From NCBI GenBank assembly GCA_037447655.1, contig JBBHKE010002029.1, forward strand, positions 62,001 to 126,000: DNA of 64,000 nucleotides, in the 5' to 3' direction. The position numbers and the translations under genes were made by a program. Under the pieces are notes generated by a model, which saw nothing but the letters and a program-made list of their open reading frames with translations, made no database searches and was not told where the DNA came from. This DNA is from Zygnema cylindricum (Eukaryota; Streptophyta; Zygnematophyceae; Zygnematales; Zygnemataceae). How positions within the stretch are numbered: position 1 is the first letter of the stretch; the number at the start of each line of letters is the position of its first letter. Positions 41,991 through 53,430 of the stretch are shown here, in pieces.

Positions 41991-43640
41991 CTTACGGTGG
42001 ATTGAAAGGTGAAGCAGGCAGGATTATAGATTCAGGTGCCTCCATGCACATGTGTAACGATAGGCACCTGTTCACTAAGATAAGAAAGATTCCCAGCGTA
42101 GAGATAGAGTAGGGGGATGGGAGGATAGTCACCACTACTCTTGTATGATAGGTAGATCTGAAAGTGTTTGTAGAAGGAAAGACATCCATAGTAACATTCT
42201 CCGATGTATTATTTATTCCGGAGCTGAACAAAAACCTCATCTCTACATCCGTATTAGATGATAAGGGTTTTTTTACTAGCACAAGGGAAGGAGTCTTTAC
42301 TGCTAGTTTTGAGGAGGATGTCTATTTCATTGCTGAGAAAGGTAGCCATGGGATGTTTAGGCTGGTTTTAAGTAATGAAAAGAAGAAACTTTATTATGTT
42401 GGTGTTCATGATATTATGATGTGGCAAAAGAGGCTTGGGCATGTGAATCTAGACAAGTTAAGAGAGATGAAAAAGATGGGAGTGGTGGAAGGCATTAAGT
42501 TTAGTGAGAATGATAATATAAGTGATTGTAGTGGATGTGCTCAAGGTAAAACACACAGATTACCCTTCCCTAATACAGCCACCTATAAGGGAGAAAAAAT
42601 TGTAGATCTAGTACACACAGATATTTGGGGACCGGCCAAAGTGCCCTCACCGGGGGGGAAGAGATTTATGATGACTATCAGTGATGATTCGTCTTGGTAA
42701 TCCCGAGTTTATTTTTTGAAAAACAAGTCCGAAGCTCAGGATTGTTTTAGACAAAAAAAGCATGGAGCGAAAAACTTCATGAAACTCGAATCAAGAGAAT
42801 AAGGAGTGACAATGGTGGAGAGTATACTTCTAACCAGTTTGAGGATTTTTTGAGGGAAGATGGGGTTCAACACCAAAAGACAGTGCCAGAAAATCCTGAA
42901 CAGAATGGGGTAGCTGAAAGGTTAAATAGACTACTAAGTGATAGTGCTCGAAGTATGTTGTCGGATAAGAAGATAGGAAAAAGGTTTTGGGCAGAAGCAA
43001 TGAACTGTGCTAATTACCTCAAAAATAGAGTTCTTACTTCAGCTATAAAAGATCAAACACCTTATGAGAGATGGACAGGCCGGAAACCAGACTTATCTCA
43101 TTTAAAGGTTTTCGGCAGTCAAGTATTCAGTCTAGATACTGATCGGTCCAATTGGAAGCTAGATCCTAAAGGAAAACCGGGATACTTATTAGGATATGAT
43201 GAGGATGTTAAAGGATATAGAGTTTATGATCTAAAAGGAGAAGATATAATCTTAGTAAAGCATCTAGTAGTTATGGATGAAGGAAAGTCTGTGGATCCCT
43301 TCAAATATACAAAGTCAGTAAAAATCAGATTTGAGTCAGAAAATTCTGATGACTTTGAGCTTCCTAACTATCCAGGTTTTAGAGACGATGACATTCTTGC
43401 GAATACAAATCTGACCGAAAAAGACTCGGCTGTGGAAACTCCAGTGACAACTCTACCCGAAGCGGAAGACGTGGTGGAAATTGATTCAAAAATCAAAGGA
43501 TAGGGGAGAACCGAGTTTGTTCAAAAAAATTCACGAGAACCATCTATTCCGGCCTCCGATTTTGAGGAGGGAAGGAGAAGTAGCAAAAGACTACAGGAAA
43601 TACAGGTTAATAACAAGGTAACTAAACTATCTCATCAAGA
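41991..43640 (+). pseudogene. protease-integrase region of B2
   Basis: The protease site DSGASMHMCNDRHLF is intact (near 42030), but three stops follow: TAG 42110-42112, TGA 42146-42148 and TAG 42149-42151. All three recur in B3. Integrase (42400-43500) has WQKRLGHVN, CSGCAQGK and HTDIWGP; the frame breaks near 42700-42760, then the 217-codon frame 42850-43503 reads NPEQNGVAERLNR, FWAEAMNCANYLKNRV and FGSQVFSLD. The first zinc-domain His is Gln. Confidence 0.88.
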
Positions 43641-43649
43641 TGAACCTCA

Positions 43650-45227
43650 AGTTTATGGAGAGGTGATGATTTGTCCAGAAAGAAACCGGTGGAAGACAGC
43701 TATCAATGAGGAGATGGCCTCAATTATGGCACCCGATACTTGGGAGCTAGTGTATTGTCCATCTAACCGAAAACCAATCGGTTGTAAGTGGGTTTTCAAA
43801 TTAAAACTGAATCCAGATAACACAATAGAGCGCAACAAGGCCCGATTAGTGGCAAAGGGATTTACACAAAAAGAGGGAATTGACTACGAGGAAACCTTTG
43901 CCCCAGTGGTCAGATTTTCCTCCGTCCGCATACTTCTCAGCTTGGCAGCAGCGGAAGACATGGAAATGCACCAGATGGACATCAAGACAACCTTTTTGCA
44001 CGGAGAATTGGAAGAGGAGATCTTCATGCGACAACCCGAAGGGTTTGTGGAGGAAGGAGAGGAGAGTAACGTATGCCGGATGATTAAATCTCTTTATGGT
44101 TTGAAACAGGCGCCTCGACAGTGGAATAAGAAGCTTGATGAGTTTCTTACCGGTCTGGGATATATCCGGATCAACTCAGATCACTCAATCTATGTTTTCG
44201 TAGATGAGGAAGGTTTTATATTTATTGCAATTTATGTTGATGATTTACTTATCTTAAGTAAATCTATGGAAAAAATTAATAAACTGAAAACCGATCTTAA
44301 GGGGAGATTTGAAATGAAGGATATGGGGGAAGAAAAATATATTTTGGGAATTCAAGTAGAGAGAGACCGAAAGTGAAAAATTATAAGATTGACTCAAAAG
44401 AAGCAATAGGGAACATGCTTGAAAAATTTCAAATGGATAAAGCTAATAGTTGTACAACTCTAATGGAGTTGAAGAAGGGAAGTGAGGGGAGTGAGGAAGG
44501 AGGAGTCATAGTCTTAGACGAGGAATTATCTCTTGAAGTACAAAAGTTCATGCAGACTATTCCTTACAAGCAAGTAGTGGGAAGTCTAATCTATTTTATG
44601 AATTGTACCCGGCCAGATTTAGCTGCAGCTGTAGGAGTGCTGAGTAGAAGTCTAAATGCTCACACTAAGAGGGATTGGGAGGCAGCTAAGAGAGTCCTTA
44701 GATACTTAATACGAACTAGGGATCTATGGTTGCATTTGGGTGGGGAGAATACTGATATCACTACTTGGAGTGATGCCAGTTATGATGATGCTCCGATGAG
44801 GAGATGCACTTCTGGATATGTATTATATGTGGGTGATGGGGCTTGCTGTTGGAGTAGCAAACAGCAAAAATTTATTGCTCAGTCCACCATGGAGGCTGAG
44901 TATATGGCCTCTTGCTCTGCTGTAAAAGAATTGATGTGGGTCAAGTCTTTGCTTGGTGAGCTTGGTCACCTCAAGAGTGGTGTGCAGAAAATATTTTGTG
45001 ATAATCAGGCAGCAATCGCTATTTCTGCCAATCCTAAACATCATTTCAAAGCCAAACACATGGACATCAGACTCAGCTTTGTTAGAGAGAAAGTAGAAAA
45101 TAAAATAATCAGTTTAGAGTACCGACTAGATAGTGAAATGGTAGCAGATATGATGACCAAACCTGTGCCTTCCCCTAAGCTATTTTTCTGTAGGGAGAAG
45201 TGTGGTCTGAAATTAAAGATTGACTAG
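43650..45227 (+). pseudogene. reverse transcriptase-RNase H of B2
   Basis: The RT frame 43663-44376 (237 codons) is almost complete: [53 protein letters not shown] and the intact YVDDLLIL box (near 44230). A TGA at 44374 and a frameshift lead to the RNase H frame 44373-45227 (284 codons) with SLIYFMNCTRPDL, DASYDDAP, MEAEYMASCS, DNQAAIAIS and the ADMMTKPVPSP tail. The Gly of DASYGDA is Asp. It is the best preserved RT in the window. Confidence 0.9.
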
Positions 45228-45240
45228 AAAATAAGGGGAG

Positions 45241-46286
45241 TGTAGAAATTAATGGTTTTTAAAAGTATTTTCTAGGTCAGAAATAAGAAAGAAGCCGAGG
45301 CAGTCTACCTCTAACTTCTCTCTCTAAATCTCAAACTTGTCGCTTTCACTGAGAAATTAGAGAGGAAGCTAGAGCCATGGCTACCTAGGCTATCCTGAGG
45401 TTTATGGGAAATATATATTTGGGGTTTATTTAGTAAAAATATATGCGGCGGCCACAAGATTTGAACCTGGTACGTGCCGGACGGCAAGATGCCGGTAGCA
45501 AGTAACCTTAGCCGTTAAGTCTTGAAGTAGTGTTACGTGAGATATAGTTTGATAACTATTTAAACATTAATACGTAGGATAAATCATTTAACTATAATTG
45601 TTTACGGGATACATAGAACCAGTAGTGTAAAAGTACGAATTGCGGTACGGATAAAAAATTTAATACCGCGCATTGATTTCGTAAGCGAAACAAATACCTT
45701 GCATGTATTTATTACGGCTCCGATCAAATGTGAATTTAATCGGACGGCCAGAATTAGCGCCGAGATCTCGGAAGAAGAATTCGGCCGTTTGTGGGAATCG
45801 CCACATCGGATGACACGTGGCGAAATTACATTGGATCGGGGTATCTCTGGAAATTTCGGCACCGAATTTGGATATGACATGTGTCGACATTTAGTCCATG
45901 TTGTACAATTTCCGTACATAAAGTACACCGGCGACTATACTTTTGTGTACGGAGGAGAAATCTGATTGGTTCCGTACATCAGTAGATAGAGTCTGTGAGA
46001 GAGATAGGACTTAGAAAAATTAGGAGATAGGACCCTCTCTCCTAGAGAGCTTCTGTACAAAAGGTCAACTTTGACCCTCCATAACTTACTGCTCAGGAGA
46101 GCAAATTCAGAGATTCTTTTTGCTATCGACACAGGGGAGTCTTGTCTTCATAGGGATGAAGTTGGTTATAGTTTTTGTCTGCCAGGGTGGCAGTTATTTT
46201 TGCTGAAACACAAAGGGGTCAAGGTTATCCTAGAGGCTTCTTGGAAGCTATCCACTCTGAGGACTTATGGAGGTCTCAGAGTTTCC
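45241..46286 (+). repeat. 3' LTR of B2
   Basis: A 1046-bp copy of 39842-40887, preceded by the polypurine tract AATAAGGGGAG. The tRNA-like module is at 45445-45537 on the minus strand. CATAACTTAC near 46081 is followed by the hairpin row. Confidence 0.93.
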
Positions 46287-46700
46287 GGATTCCTGTCGTG
46301 GATTGCTTGACTGGCACTTTAATTGTTGAGAGTTGCCTGTCTTGTTGGTCCGAACGAATTCGTTAGCGACATAATATTTTGTGGCCATGGCTGGTGTGTC
46401 AATGGTAGACAGTTTGGTCTTATGACAGAGGCTCGAGAGGCGGTTGAACAGCGTCTGGAGGGTTTCATTTTTCAAACATCGGAATTCCGTGAATTCATTG
46501 ATTGCAATTTCGTTCCTTTCGGTATAAAGGAGTCTTCAAGCGTCTAGTAGAGTGGTGCAAGGAGTTGGGTTGGCCACCATCCGGGTAGTTGCTTCAGCGG
46601 CCACTACTGCCTGCATATGGTTAACACAGGCTCTACCTTGGGCCTCCAAATTCATGTCTATACTGAAAGTGGCGGTAACATGGACTGCTTTGGTGGCAGC
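46287..46700 (-). pseudogene. GD gag, more 5' part
   Basis: Minus-strand frames read AATKAVHVTATFSIDMNLEA, then LKNETLQTLFNRLSSLCHKTK, TPAMATKYYVANEF and LKCQSSNPRQES. It is a helical Gag-like region; the next residues lie at 39841 downward beyond B2. The N-terminus is not present, because F cuts in at 46701. Confidence 0.6.
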
Positions 46701-47727
46701 AGTTGAAATTAATAGATTTCTTGAGTAATTTCTAGTTATAAATATGTTAGTATAAAAGGACAAAGAAAAGGAAAGACAACTTGCCTCCCCTTCCTCTCTC
46801 TAGCCCCTATATTTGTTGTAGTCACTGAAGGATAGAGAGGGTGGTTGAACCATGGCTGCCATAGTTCAACAAACAGTTAATTTTAGTAGGTTACTAAAAC
46901 AAAACCTAACAGACCCAAGACTTAATCCCGTTACCTGCCGTCCGTCAAGTTGGCCGGTAGCGGTCAGCTGTATCCTATTAGACTACGACCAATGCTAAAC
47001 GTTATAAGGTATGATAGATATATATTTATTTAGGAGTGAACGAATCCATTTAACTGAAATTGTATACGGCATGCATAGATACAGTTTTGTAATGTACGAA
47101 GTACGATACTATTTCGAAACGGATACCACGCATTTTGATTCGATAGCGAAACAAATATTGCACAAGTATTTATAACGGCTAAGATAGCATTACGCTTTAT
47201 ATCCAACAACGTACATCATCATTGAAATCTCGGAGTGGTCACTTTGGCTTTTTCTGACATGGCATGACTTGGCGCCACGTGGAGAGATCACATTTGGTCG
47301 CGGGAATCTACGAACGAGAAAAAATAGGGCACGCGTCCATGTAGTAGCCGTGTCATACATTGGTCGTACAAAAGGTACACCGGCAGTAGTACTTTTTGGT
47401 AGAGTACAGCAATATAATTGGTTCGTACATCAGTAGATAGGAGTTATAAGAGGGAATCAGGACTTAGCGCTTTTAGATACTGTCACCTCTCCCTTTGAGG
47501 GTTTGTATAAAATAGGCAGCTTTGCCACCCCATAACTTATCGCTTGGTTGGGCGTTTTTTGAGATTTTTTTTCCTACGGACTTAAAAGAGTACATGTTGC
47601 ACACGAATGCAGTCAAATTAAATGTTTGTCTTCTAAGGTAGCAGTGGTTTCCATTGAAATTGGGTTAGTTAATAACTATGTAGAGGCTTCCTGAATTCTA
47701 AAGTCCAATGGAGGACACAAAATTGCA
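46701..47727 (+). repeat. 5' LTR of F (D-like family)
   Basis: About 1027 bp, beginning AGTTGAAATTAATAG (TG expected) and ending AAATTGCA. It contains CCATGGCTGCC near 46851, a degenerate antisense tRNA-like stretch (46910-47000), GGCGCCACGTGG near 47270, GTAC motifs 47365-47405 and the GCACACGAATGC hairpin remnant near 47599. The Gag start ATGGAGGAC is at 47708. The target duplication cannot be checked because the other end is outside. Confidence 0.85.
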
Positions 47728-48690
47728 GGTTATGGGCCCACCCTCTAGTGTGCCTATCTTCAATGGATCAAGGTTTATCTATTGGGAAGCCATGATGACA
47801 AGGGCTTTTTGTGAAAAACGATATTGGGGTATTGTTAGAGGACAAGTGAAATGTCCACCTCAGGGAACTTCAGTGGAATTTGGTGGAATAAGGTTTTATG
47901 TAGCAACATCTGCTACAGCAGTGGAGGCATATGATGGGGACAATAGTGTGTCCGAAAAAGGGAAAGAAAAGGAGACACCTTTTACTCCTATTGCTCCTAT
48001 TCCCACGACACGCGGAGCGGCGATCGTGAAGAGCGTGGAGACCGATACTCAAATGTGGGAAAACACCAACATGGCTGCCAAGAACTTTATTCTGAGACAC
48101 CTCACACAAGCTTTAGCAACTCCTAACCTTCACGGTTACAAGGCCGAGGTGTTGTGGGTGAGTTTGATCGAGATCTATAGAGCTGGTACAATTCAAGAGC
48201 TCTAGTTGGAAGAGCAAAAGTTGGGAAATTATACTTACAAAGGGGAAAAGATGTTAGACTATTGTAATGATCTTTCATGTTTGTATATCGAGATGAAGAG
48301 AGCCGGATGGACAAGTAGAATGAAGGTGAAGGTTAACACTCTCATCATGAAGTTACCAAACGAGTATGAGAATATAATCTACAAAGTACAAGAAATGATT
48401 GATAGTTCATAGAAGTGGAATACAGTGGTCCGCATGATACTTCTGCAGGTGAACACGATTGAAATCAAGAGAGGAGGAAAGAGCGTTCAAGCTCAAGCCG
48501 CCGGAGGGGACAGGTGGAAACCAAACTCGAAAAAACCATAAAAAGGAGAAAGAGTTCAGCCTAGAAGACTAAGGCCCCCAAAGGGCTTATGTCATTTTTG
48601 CAAAAAGCAGAACATTTTATCGCGAATTGTGTCAAGCTATCGGAGCTGAGGCTCAAAAAGAACCATGGAGGGGGTTCTTCCTAGGGAAGA
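47708..48690 (+). pseudogene. gag of F
   Basis: Begins in the LTR: MEDTKLQVMGPPS. The first 165 codons are open (47708-48205) with YWEAMMTRAFCEKRYWGIV and HLTQALATPNLH, then TAG, followed by a second frame with YTYKGEKMLDYCND and MKLPNEYENII to a stop at 48411. The zinc knuckle is broken by a frameshift after CHFCKK (near 48600). It is most like the gag of C and D. Confidence 0.87.
47728..47742 (+). other. primer-binding site of F
   Basis: GGTTATGGGCCCACC directly after the LTR end GCA. Confidence 0.85.
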
Positions 48691-49586
48691 AAAATGCACT
48701 TTTGGTCACAAAGGTGACAGGAGAAACCGAGGACGAGTCCTATGAGGAGGATCGGGAGCTTCTTCTTGAAAAGAGTTTGGAGGAGAAGGAGATCCCTCGG
48801 AGACAAAGTGTGCCCTTTGAGTAATTCGGGAAGCTCCATAGGGAGGATGGATCATCGACTCAGGTGCATCCATGCATATGTGTCGTGACAAGGACCTCTT
48901 CACTATCTAAGGAAAATCCCTATTCTAGAAATAGAGTATAGGAATAGGAGTTTGGTTACTACAGATCAAGTGGGATCACTACATCTGAAAGTCTTTTAGA
49001 GGGTAAGACTTTTATACTCATATTTTTAGATGTACTCTACATTCCTCAGCTGAGTAAAAATCTTGTCTCTACGTTTGTGTTAGATGACAAAGAGTTTGAT
49101 ACCTTCACTAAAAAGGGAGCCTTACAGCTAAGTATGGGGATGAAGTTTACTTCACGGTCGATAACGGTAGCCAAGGAGTGTTAACACTTAACTTGAGTAA
49201 TCAAAAGAAGAATGCTTACTATGTTGGTGTTCCTAAGTTGATGATTTGGCATAAACGATTATGGCATGTGCATTTAGATAGGTTGAAGGAAATGAAAAAG
49301 CTTGGGGTAGTAGAAGGCATTCAGTTTGGGGATAATCAAATGATGAATGATTGTAGTGGATGTGCTCAAGGTAAGGCTCACTGACTTCCTTTTCCCAAAT
49401 CCGCCACATATAGAGGTGAGAAAGTACTAGATCTAGTCCACAAAAATATCTAGTGACTTGCAAAAGTGCCTTCGGTTGGAGGAAAGAGGTTTATGATGAC
49501 AATAACCGATGACTAGTCTAGATACTCTAGAGTCTACTTCCTAAAAGAAAAGTCTGAAACATCAACTTATTTCAAAGAATATAAAG
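48691..49586 (+). pseudogene. protease and integrase start of F
   Basis: The protease site WIIDSGASMHMCRDKDLF is intact (near 48850), but frames change at 48825, 48910 and 49000. The integrase zinc domain is in the frame 49178-49384: WHKRLWHVH and CSGCAQGKAH. HTDIWGP is decayed to HKNI with a stop at 49453. The reading is cut at 49591 by B3 and continues at 56065. Confidence 0.84.
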
Positions 49587-49591
49587 CTTCG

Positions 49592-50660
49592 TGTAGAAAT
49601 TAATGGTCTTTTTAAAGTATTTTCTAAGTCTAAATAGAAATATAGAAAGAAGCCGAGGCAGTCTACCTCTAACTTCTCTCTCTAACTCTCAAACTTGTCG
49701 CAGTTAGTGAGAAATTGGAAAGGAAGCTAGAGCCATGGCAACCTAGGCTATCCAAAGGTTTACGGGATATAAATATTAGTTTATTTACCATTAAGGGTTT
49801 ATTTACTAAATGAATATGTGATGCCTCCAGGATTTGATTCTGGTACCTGCCGGACGGTAAGCTGCCGGTAGCCAATAGCCTTATCCGTTAAGTCTAGACC
49901 TAGAGTTACGTACTATAGGGTTTGATATTTAGTTAAACATTAACACGTAGGATTATTCATTTAACTAAAATTGATTATGGGAGACATAGATCCATTAATG
50001 TAAAAGTACGGATTACAGTATGGATTAGAAACAAATAGTCCGCATTTAATTCTTTAGCGAAACAAATACCGCGTATGTATTTATTACGGCTACGATTAAA
50101 TATGAATTAAATCGGACGGCCAAAAATTAAATGCCGAGATCGCAGAAAAGGATTTCAACCGTTTTTGGTCATCGCAACATCGGGGGACACGTGGCGAAAT
50201 GACATTGGATCGCGGCATCTCCGAGGATTAAGGGAGCGAATTCGGATATACCACGTGTCGACATTTAGGCCATGTCTTCCAAAGATCGTACACAAAGTAC
50301 ACCGGCGGCTGTACTATTCTGTACGGAAGTGGAATATGATTGGCTCCGTTCATCAGTAGATAGAGTCTGTGAGAGAGATATGACTTAGAAAAATTAGGAT
50401 ATAGGACCCTCTCTCCTAGAGAGCTTCTGTACAAAAGGTCAACTTTGACCCTCGATAACTTACACCTCAAGGGAGCAAATTCAGAGATTCTTTTTGCTAT
50501 CGACTCAGGGGAGTCTTGCCTTCACAAGGGTAAAGTTAGTCAGAGTTTTTTTCCGCCAAGGTGGCAGTTGTTCTTCGTGAAACACAAAGGGGTCAGGGTT
50601 ATCCTAGATGCTTCTTAGAAGTTGTCCACTCTGAGGACTTATGGAGGTCTTAGAATTTCA
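49592..50660 (+). repeat. 5' LTR of B3
   Basis: A 1069-bp LTR from TGTAGAAATTAATGG to GAATTTCA. It differs from B2 LTRs in the segment GTTTATTTACCATTAAGGG. The tRNA-like module lies at 49819-49915 (minus), ACACGTGGC near 50187, and the usual hairpins follow 50470. Confidence 0.92.
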
Positions 50661-50675
50661 GGTTATGGGCCCACC
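50661..50675 (+). other. primer-binding site of B3
   Basis: GGTTATGGGCCCACC next to the LTR end TTTCA. Confidence 0.85.
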
Positions 50676-51750
50676 CTCTATGGTACCAATCTTTAATAGA
50701 ACTAGCTTCATATACTGGGAAAGTATGATGATATGAGCTTTATGCGAAAAAAGGTCTTGGGGGATAGTGAGTGGACAATTGGGGCGTCCATCAAGTCTTG
50801 GAATTCCTCCAGGGTTTGATGGAAGCAGATTCACAAAGAAAGGAGGTTCATCTTCAACAGGAGACAAAGGAAGGAGAGGTGGTGGACAAAGGAGCCGAGA
50901 AGGAGACGACCACACTAATAGCAACAAGTTACACATTCATGTCACCTATTCCGTGGAACGAGGAGAATGATACTCAAACCTAGGATTTCAAACAAAAGGC
51001 AGAAAAGCACTTCATCCTACGCCATCTTACTCAAAGACTTGCATGTCCTTGTTTCAAGGTAGAAAGGGCATCCGATCTGTGGATTGCTCTCATAGTGATA
51101 TACCGAAGTGGTACGATTCAGCAACAACAGTTAACTGATTAGAAAAGTTAAGGAATATGTATACAAAGGGGGGAAAATGTTGGATTTTTGCAATGAGCTT
51201 GCTACACTCTTCATGGAGCTAGAGAGTGCGGGAAAAGATTTTAGTGAAAAAGAAAAGGTTAACTGTTTACTAATGAAGTTACCCGATGAGTTCGAGAACA
51301 TAGTCAACTGGGTACAAGACTTGCTGGACTCAAGGTTGATATGTAACTGAGTATAAGGGATGATTCCCGTTCGGGAGAATACGATTGAGATCCAAAGGGG
51401 AGGAAGAGTGGCCAAGCCTTGGCAACTTCGACCAATTGGAGGAACAATGATACCCGAAAACTGGTTGGAAACAATGGGGGAAGGGAGCAAAAAAATCAGG
51501 CCAACGAGTTCGGACCAAAGGCTTCCAAAGGTTTATGTCATTTTTGTAAGAAACCGAGGCACTAAATGGCAAAGTGCACTAAGCTAACCAAGCTTCAGTT
51601 AAACGAGGGGCAGACCGCTGGTACCCCGAGAGGAAAGAAAAAGGCCCTTGTGACACAAGTACATGAGGCGCAATCCGAGGACGAGGACGATGGGCTCTTT
51701 TTGGATGAGGAGTTGGAGGCGAAAAACGAGGTCGAAATTCCACAAAGGTA
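50676..51750 (+). pseudogene. gag of B3
   Basis: Starts MEVLEFQVMGPPS in the LTR. A TGA at 50734-50736 matches the one in B2. Other stops are near 50981, 51138 and 51345. The knuckle reads CHFCKKPRH followed by a stop where Tyr is expected, then KC. The acidic C-terminus (LFLDEELEAKNEVEIP) is well kept. This copy is more decayed than B2. Confidence 0.86.
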
Positions 51751-53430
51751 GAAATGTGCTTATGGTGTATTGAAAGGTGAAGCAAGCTAGATTATAGATT
51801 TAGGTGCCTCCATGCATATGTGTAAGGATAGGAACCTGTTCACTAAGATAAGAAAGATTCCCAGCGTAGAGATAGAGTAGGGGGATGGGAGGATAGTCAC
51901 CACTACTCTTGTATGATAGGTAGATCTGAAAGTGTTTGTAGAAGGAAAGACATCCATAGTAACATTCTCCGATGTATTGTTTATTCCGGAGCTGAACAAA
52001 AACCTCATCTCTACATCTATATAAGATGATAAGGGGTTTTTTACTAGCATTAATTAAGGAGTCTTTACTGCTAGTTTTGAGGAGGATGTCTATTTCATTG
52101 CTGAGAAAGGTAGCCATGGGATGTTTAGGCTGGTTTTAAGTAATGAAAAGAAGAAACTTTATTATGCTTGTGTTCATGATATTATGATGTGGCATAAGAG
52201 GCTTGTGCATGTAAATCTAGATAAGTTAAGAGAGATGAAAAAGATGGGAGTGGTGGAAGGGATTCAGTTCAGTGAGAGTGAAAATATAAGTGATTGTAGT
52301 GGATGTGCTCAAGGTTAAGAACACAGATTACCCTTTCCTAAAACAACCACCTATAAGGGAGAAAAAATTATAGATTTAGTACACACAAATATTTGGGGAC
52401 CGGCTAAAGTGCCCTCACCGGGGGGAAAGAGATTTATGATGACTATCAGTGATGATTGGTCTCGGTATTCCCGAGTATTTTTTGAAAAACAAGTCTGAAG
52501 CTCATGATTGTTTTAGACAATATAAAGCATGGAGCGAAAAACTCCATGAAACTCCAATCAAGAGAATAGAAAGTGACAAAGGTGGAGAGTATACTTCTAG
52601 CCAGTTTGAGGATTTTCGGAGGGAAGATGGGGTCCGACACCAAAAGACAGTTCCAGAAAACCCGAAACAAAATGGGTAGCTGAAAGATTAAATAGAACAC
52701 TAAGTGATAGTGCTAGAAGTATGTTGTCAGATAAGAAGATAGGGAAAAGATTTTGGGTAGAAGCAATGAACTGTGCTAATTACCTCAAAAATAGAGTTCT
52801 TACTTCAGCTATTAAAGATCAAACACCTTATGAGAGATGGACAGGCCGACAACTAGATATATCTCACTTAAAGGTTTTCGGCAGTCTAGTATTCAGTCTA
52901 GATACAGATCGGTGTAATTGGAAGTTAGATCCCTAAAGGAAAACCGGGATACTTATTAGGATATGATGAGGATGTTAAAGGATATACAGTTTACGATCTA
53001 AAAAGGGAAGATATAATCATAGTAAAGCATCTGTTGGTTATGGAAGAAGGAAAGTCTGTGGATCCCTTCAAATATACAAAGTCAGTACAAATCAGATTTG
53101 AGTCTGAAAATTCCGATGACTTTGAGCTTCTTAACTATCCAAGTTTTACAGAAGATGACATTCTTGTAGGTACAAATCAGACCGAAAAGGACTCGGCTGT
53201 GGAAACTCTAGTGACAACTCTACCCGAAGCGGAAGACGTGGTGGAAATTGATTCGGAATCAAGGGATAGGGGAGAAGCCGAGTTTGTTCGAAAGAATCCA
53301 CAAAAACCATCTATTCCGGCCTCAAATTTTGAGGGGGGAAGGAGAAGTAGCAAAAGACTACAAGAAAAACAGGTTAATAACAAGGTAACTAAACTATATA
53401 ATCAAGATGAACCTCAAACTTATAGAGGCA
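51751..53430 (+). pseudogene. protease-integrase region of B3
   Basis: The protease site is IIDLGASMHMCKD (Ser of DSGAS changed to Leu). The stops TAG 51878-51880, TGA 51914-51916 and TAG 51917-51919 are in the same positions as in B2. Integrase shows WHKRLVHVN and CSGCAQG with a stop after it, then frames 52449-52679 (SDKGGEYTSSQFED) and 52721-52936. The end region 53034-53474 has PFKYTKSVQIRFESE and IPASNFEGGRRSSK. Confidence 0.86.

Larger units (their letters stand above)
39842..46286 (+). mobile_element. B2, full-length Ty1/copia element
   Basis: A 6445-bp element with LTRs of equal length (39842-40887 and 45241-46286, 1046 bp). The target duplication is AGATT (39837-39841) against GGATT (46287-46291), one mismatch. 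It interrupts the gag region of GD. The last LTR base pair is CC instead of CA. The internal region 40888-45240 is the least decayed B copy but still has several stops. Confidence 0.93.
8508..46700 (-). mobile_element. GD, composite Ty3/gypsy-type element with methyltransferase and PHD-like finger
   Basis: Six minus-strand pieces read through once the copia insertions are removed: 46700-46287, 39841-38399, 31902-29305, 22941-22582, 16373-15866 and 9516-8508, together about 6.3 kb. The TSDs of C, A', D, the B solo LTR and B2 make the joins exact or nearly so. The order is Gag, retropepsin-like protease, C5-cytosine methyltransferase, integrase (H2C2-type start, DDE core, C-terminal domain) and PHD-like finger. 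No RT or RNase H was recognised. The 5' end lies beyond F or is lost, and the LTRs could not be delimited. Every coding part has stops or frameshifts, so this is a fossil. It is the host sequence for most other elements here. Confidence 0.75.

Noticed and set aside
45699-45965. 88-codon frame in B-type LTRs (also 40299-40565 and 55478-55744)
   Set aside because: Lies over the CG-rich and GTAC parts of U3; the reading differs and breaks in other B LTRs, so a regulatory region is the better explanation.
40888-50675. Standard plant copia primer site TGGTATCAGAGC
   Set aside because: Not found after any LTR; the half-tRNA type site is present instead.
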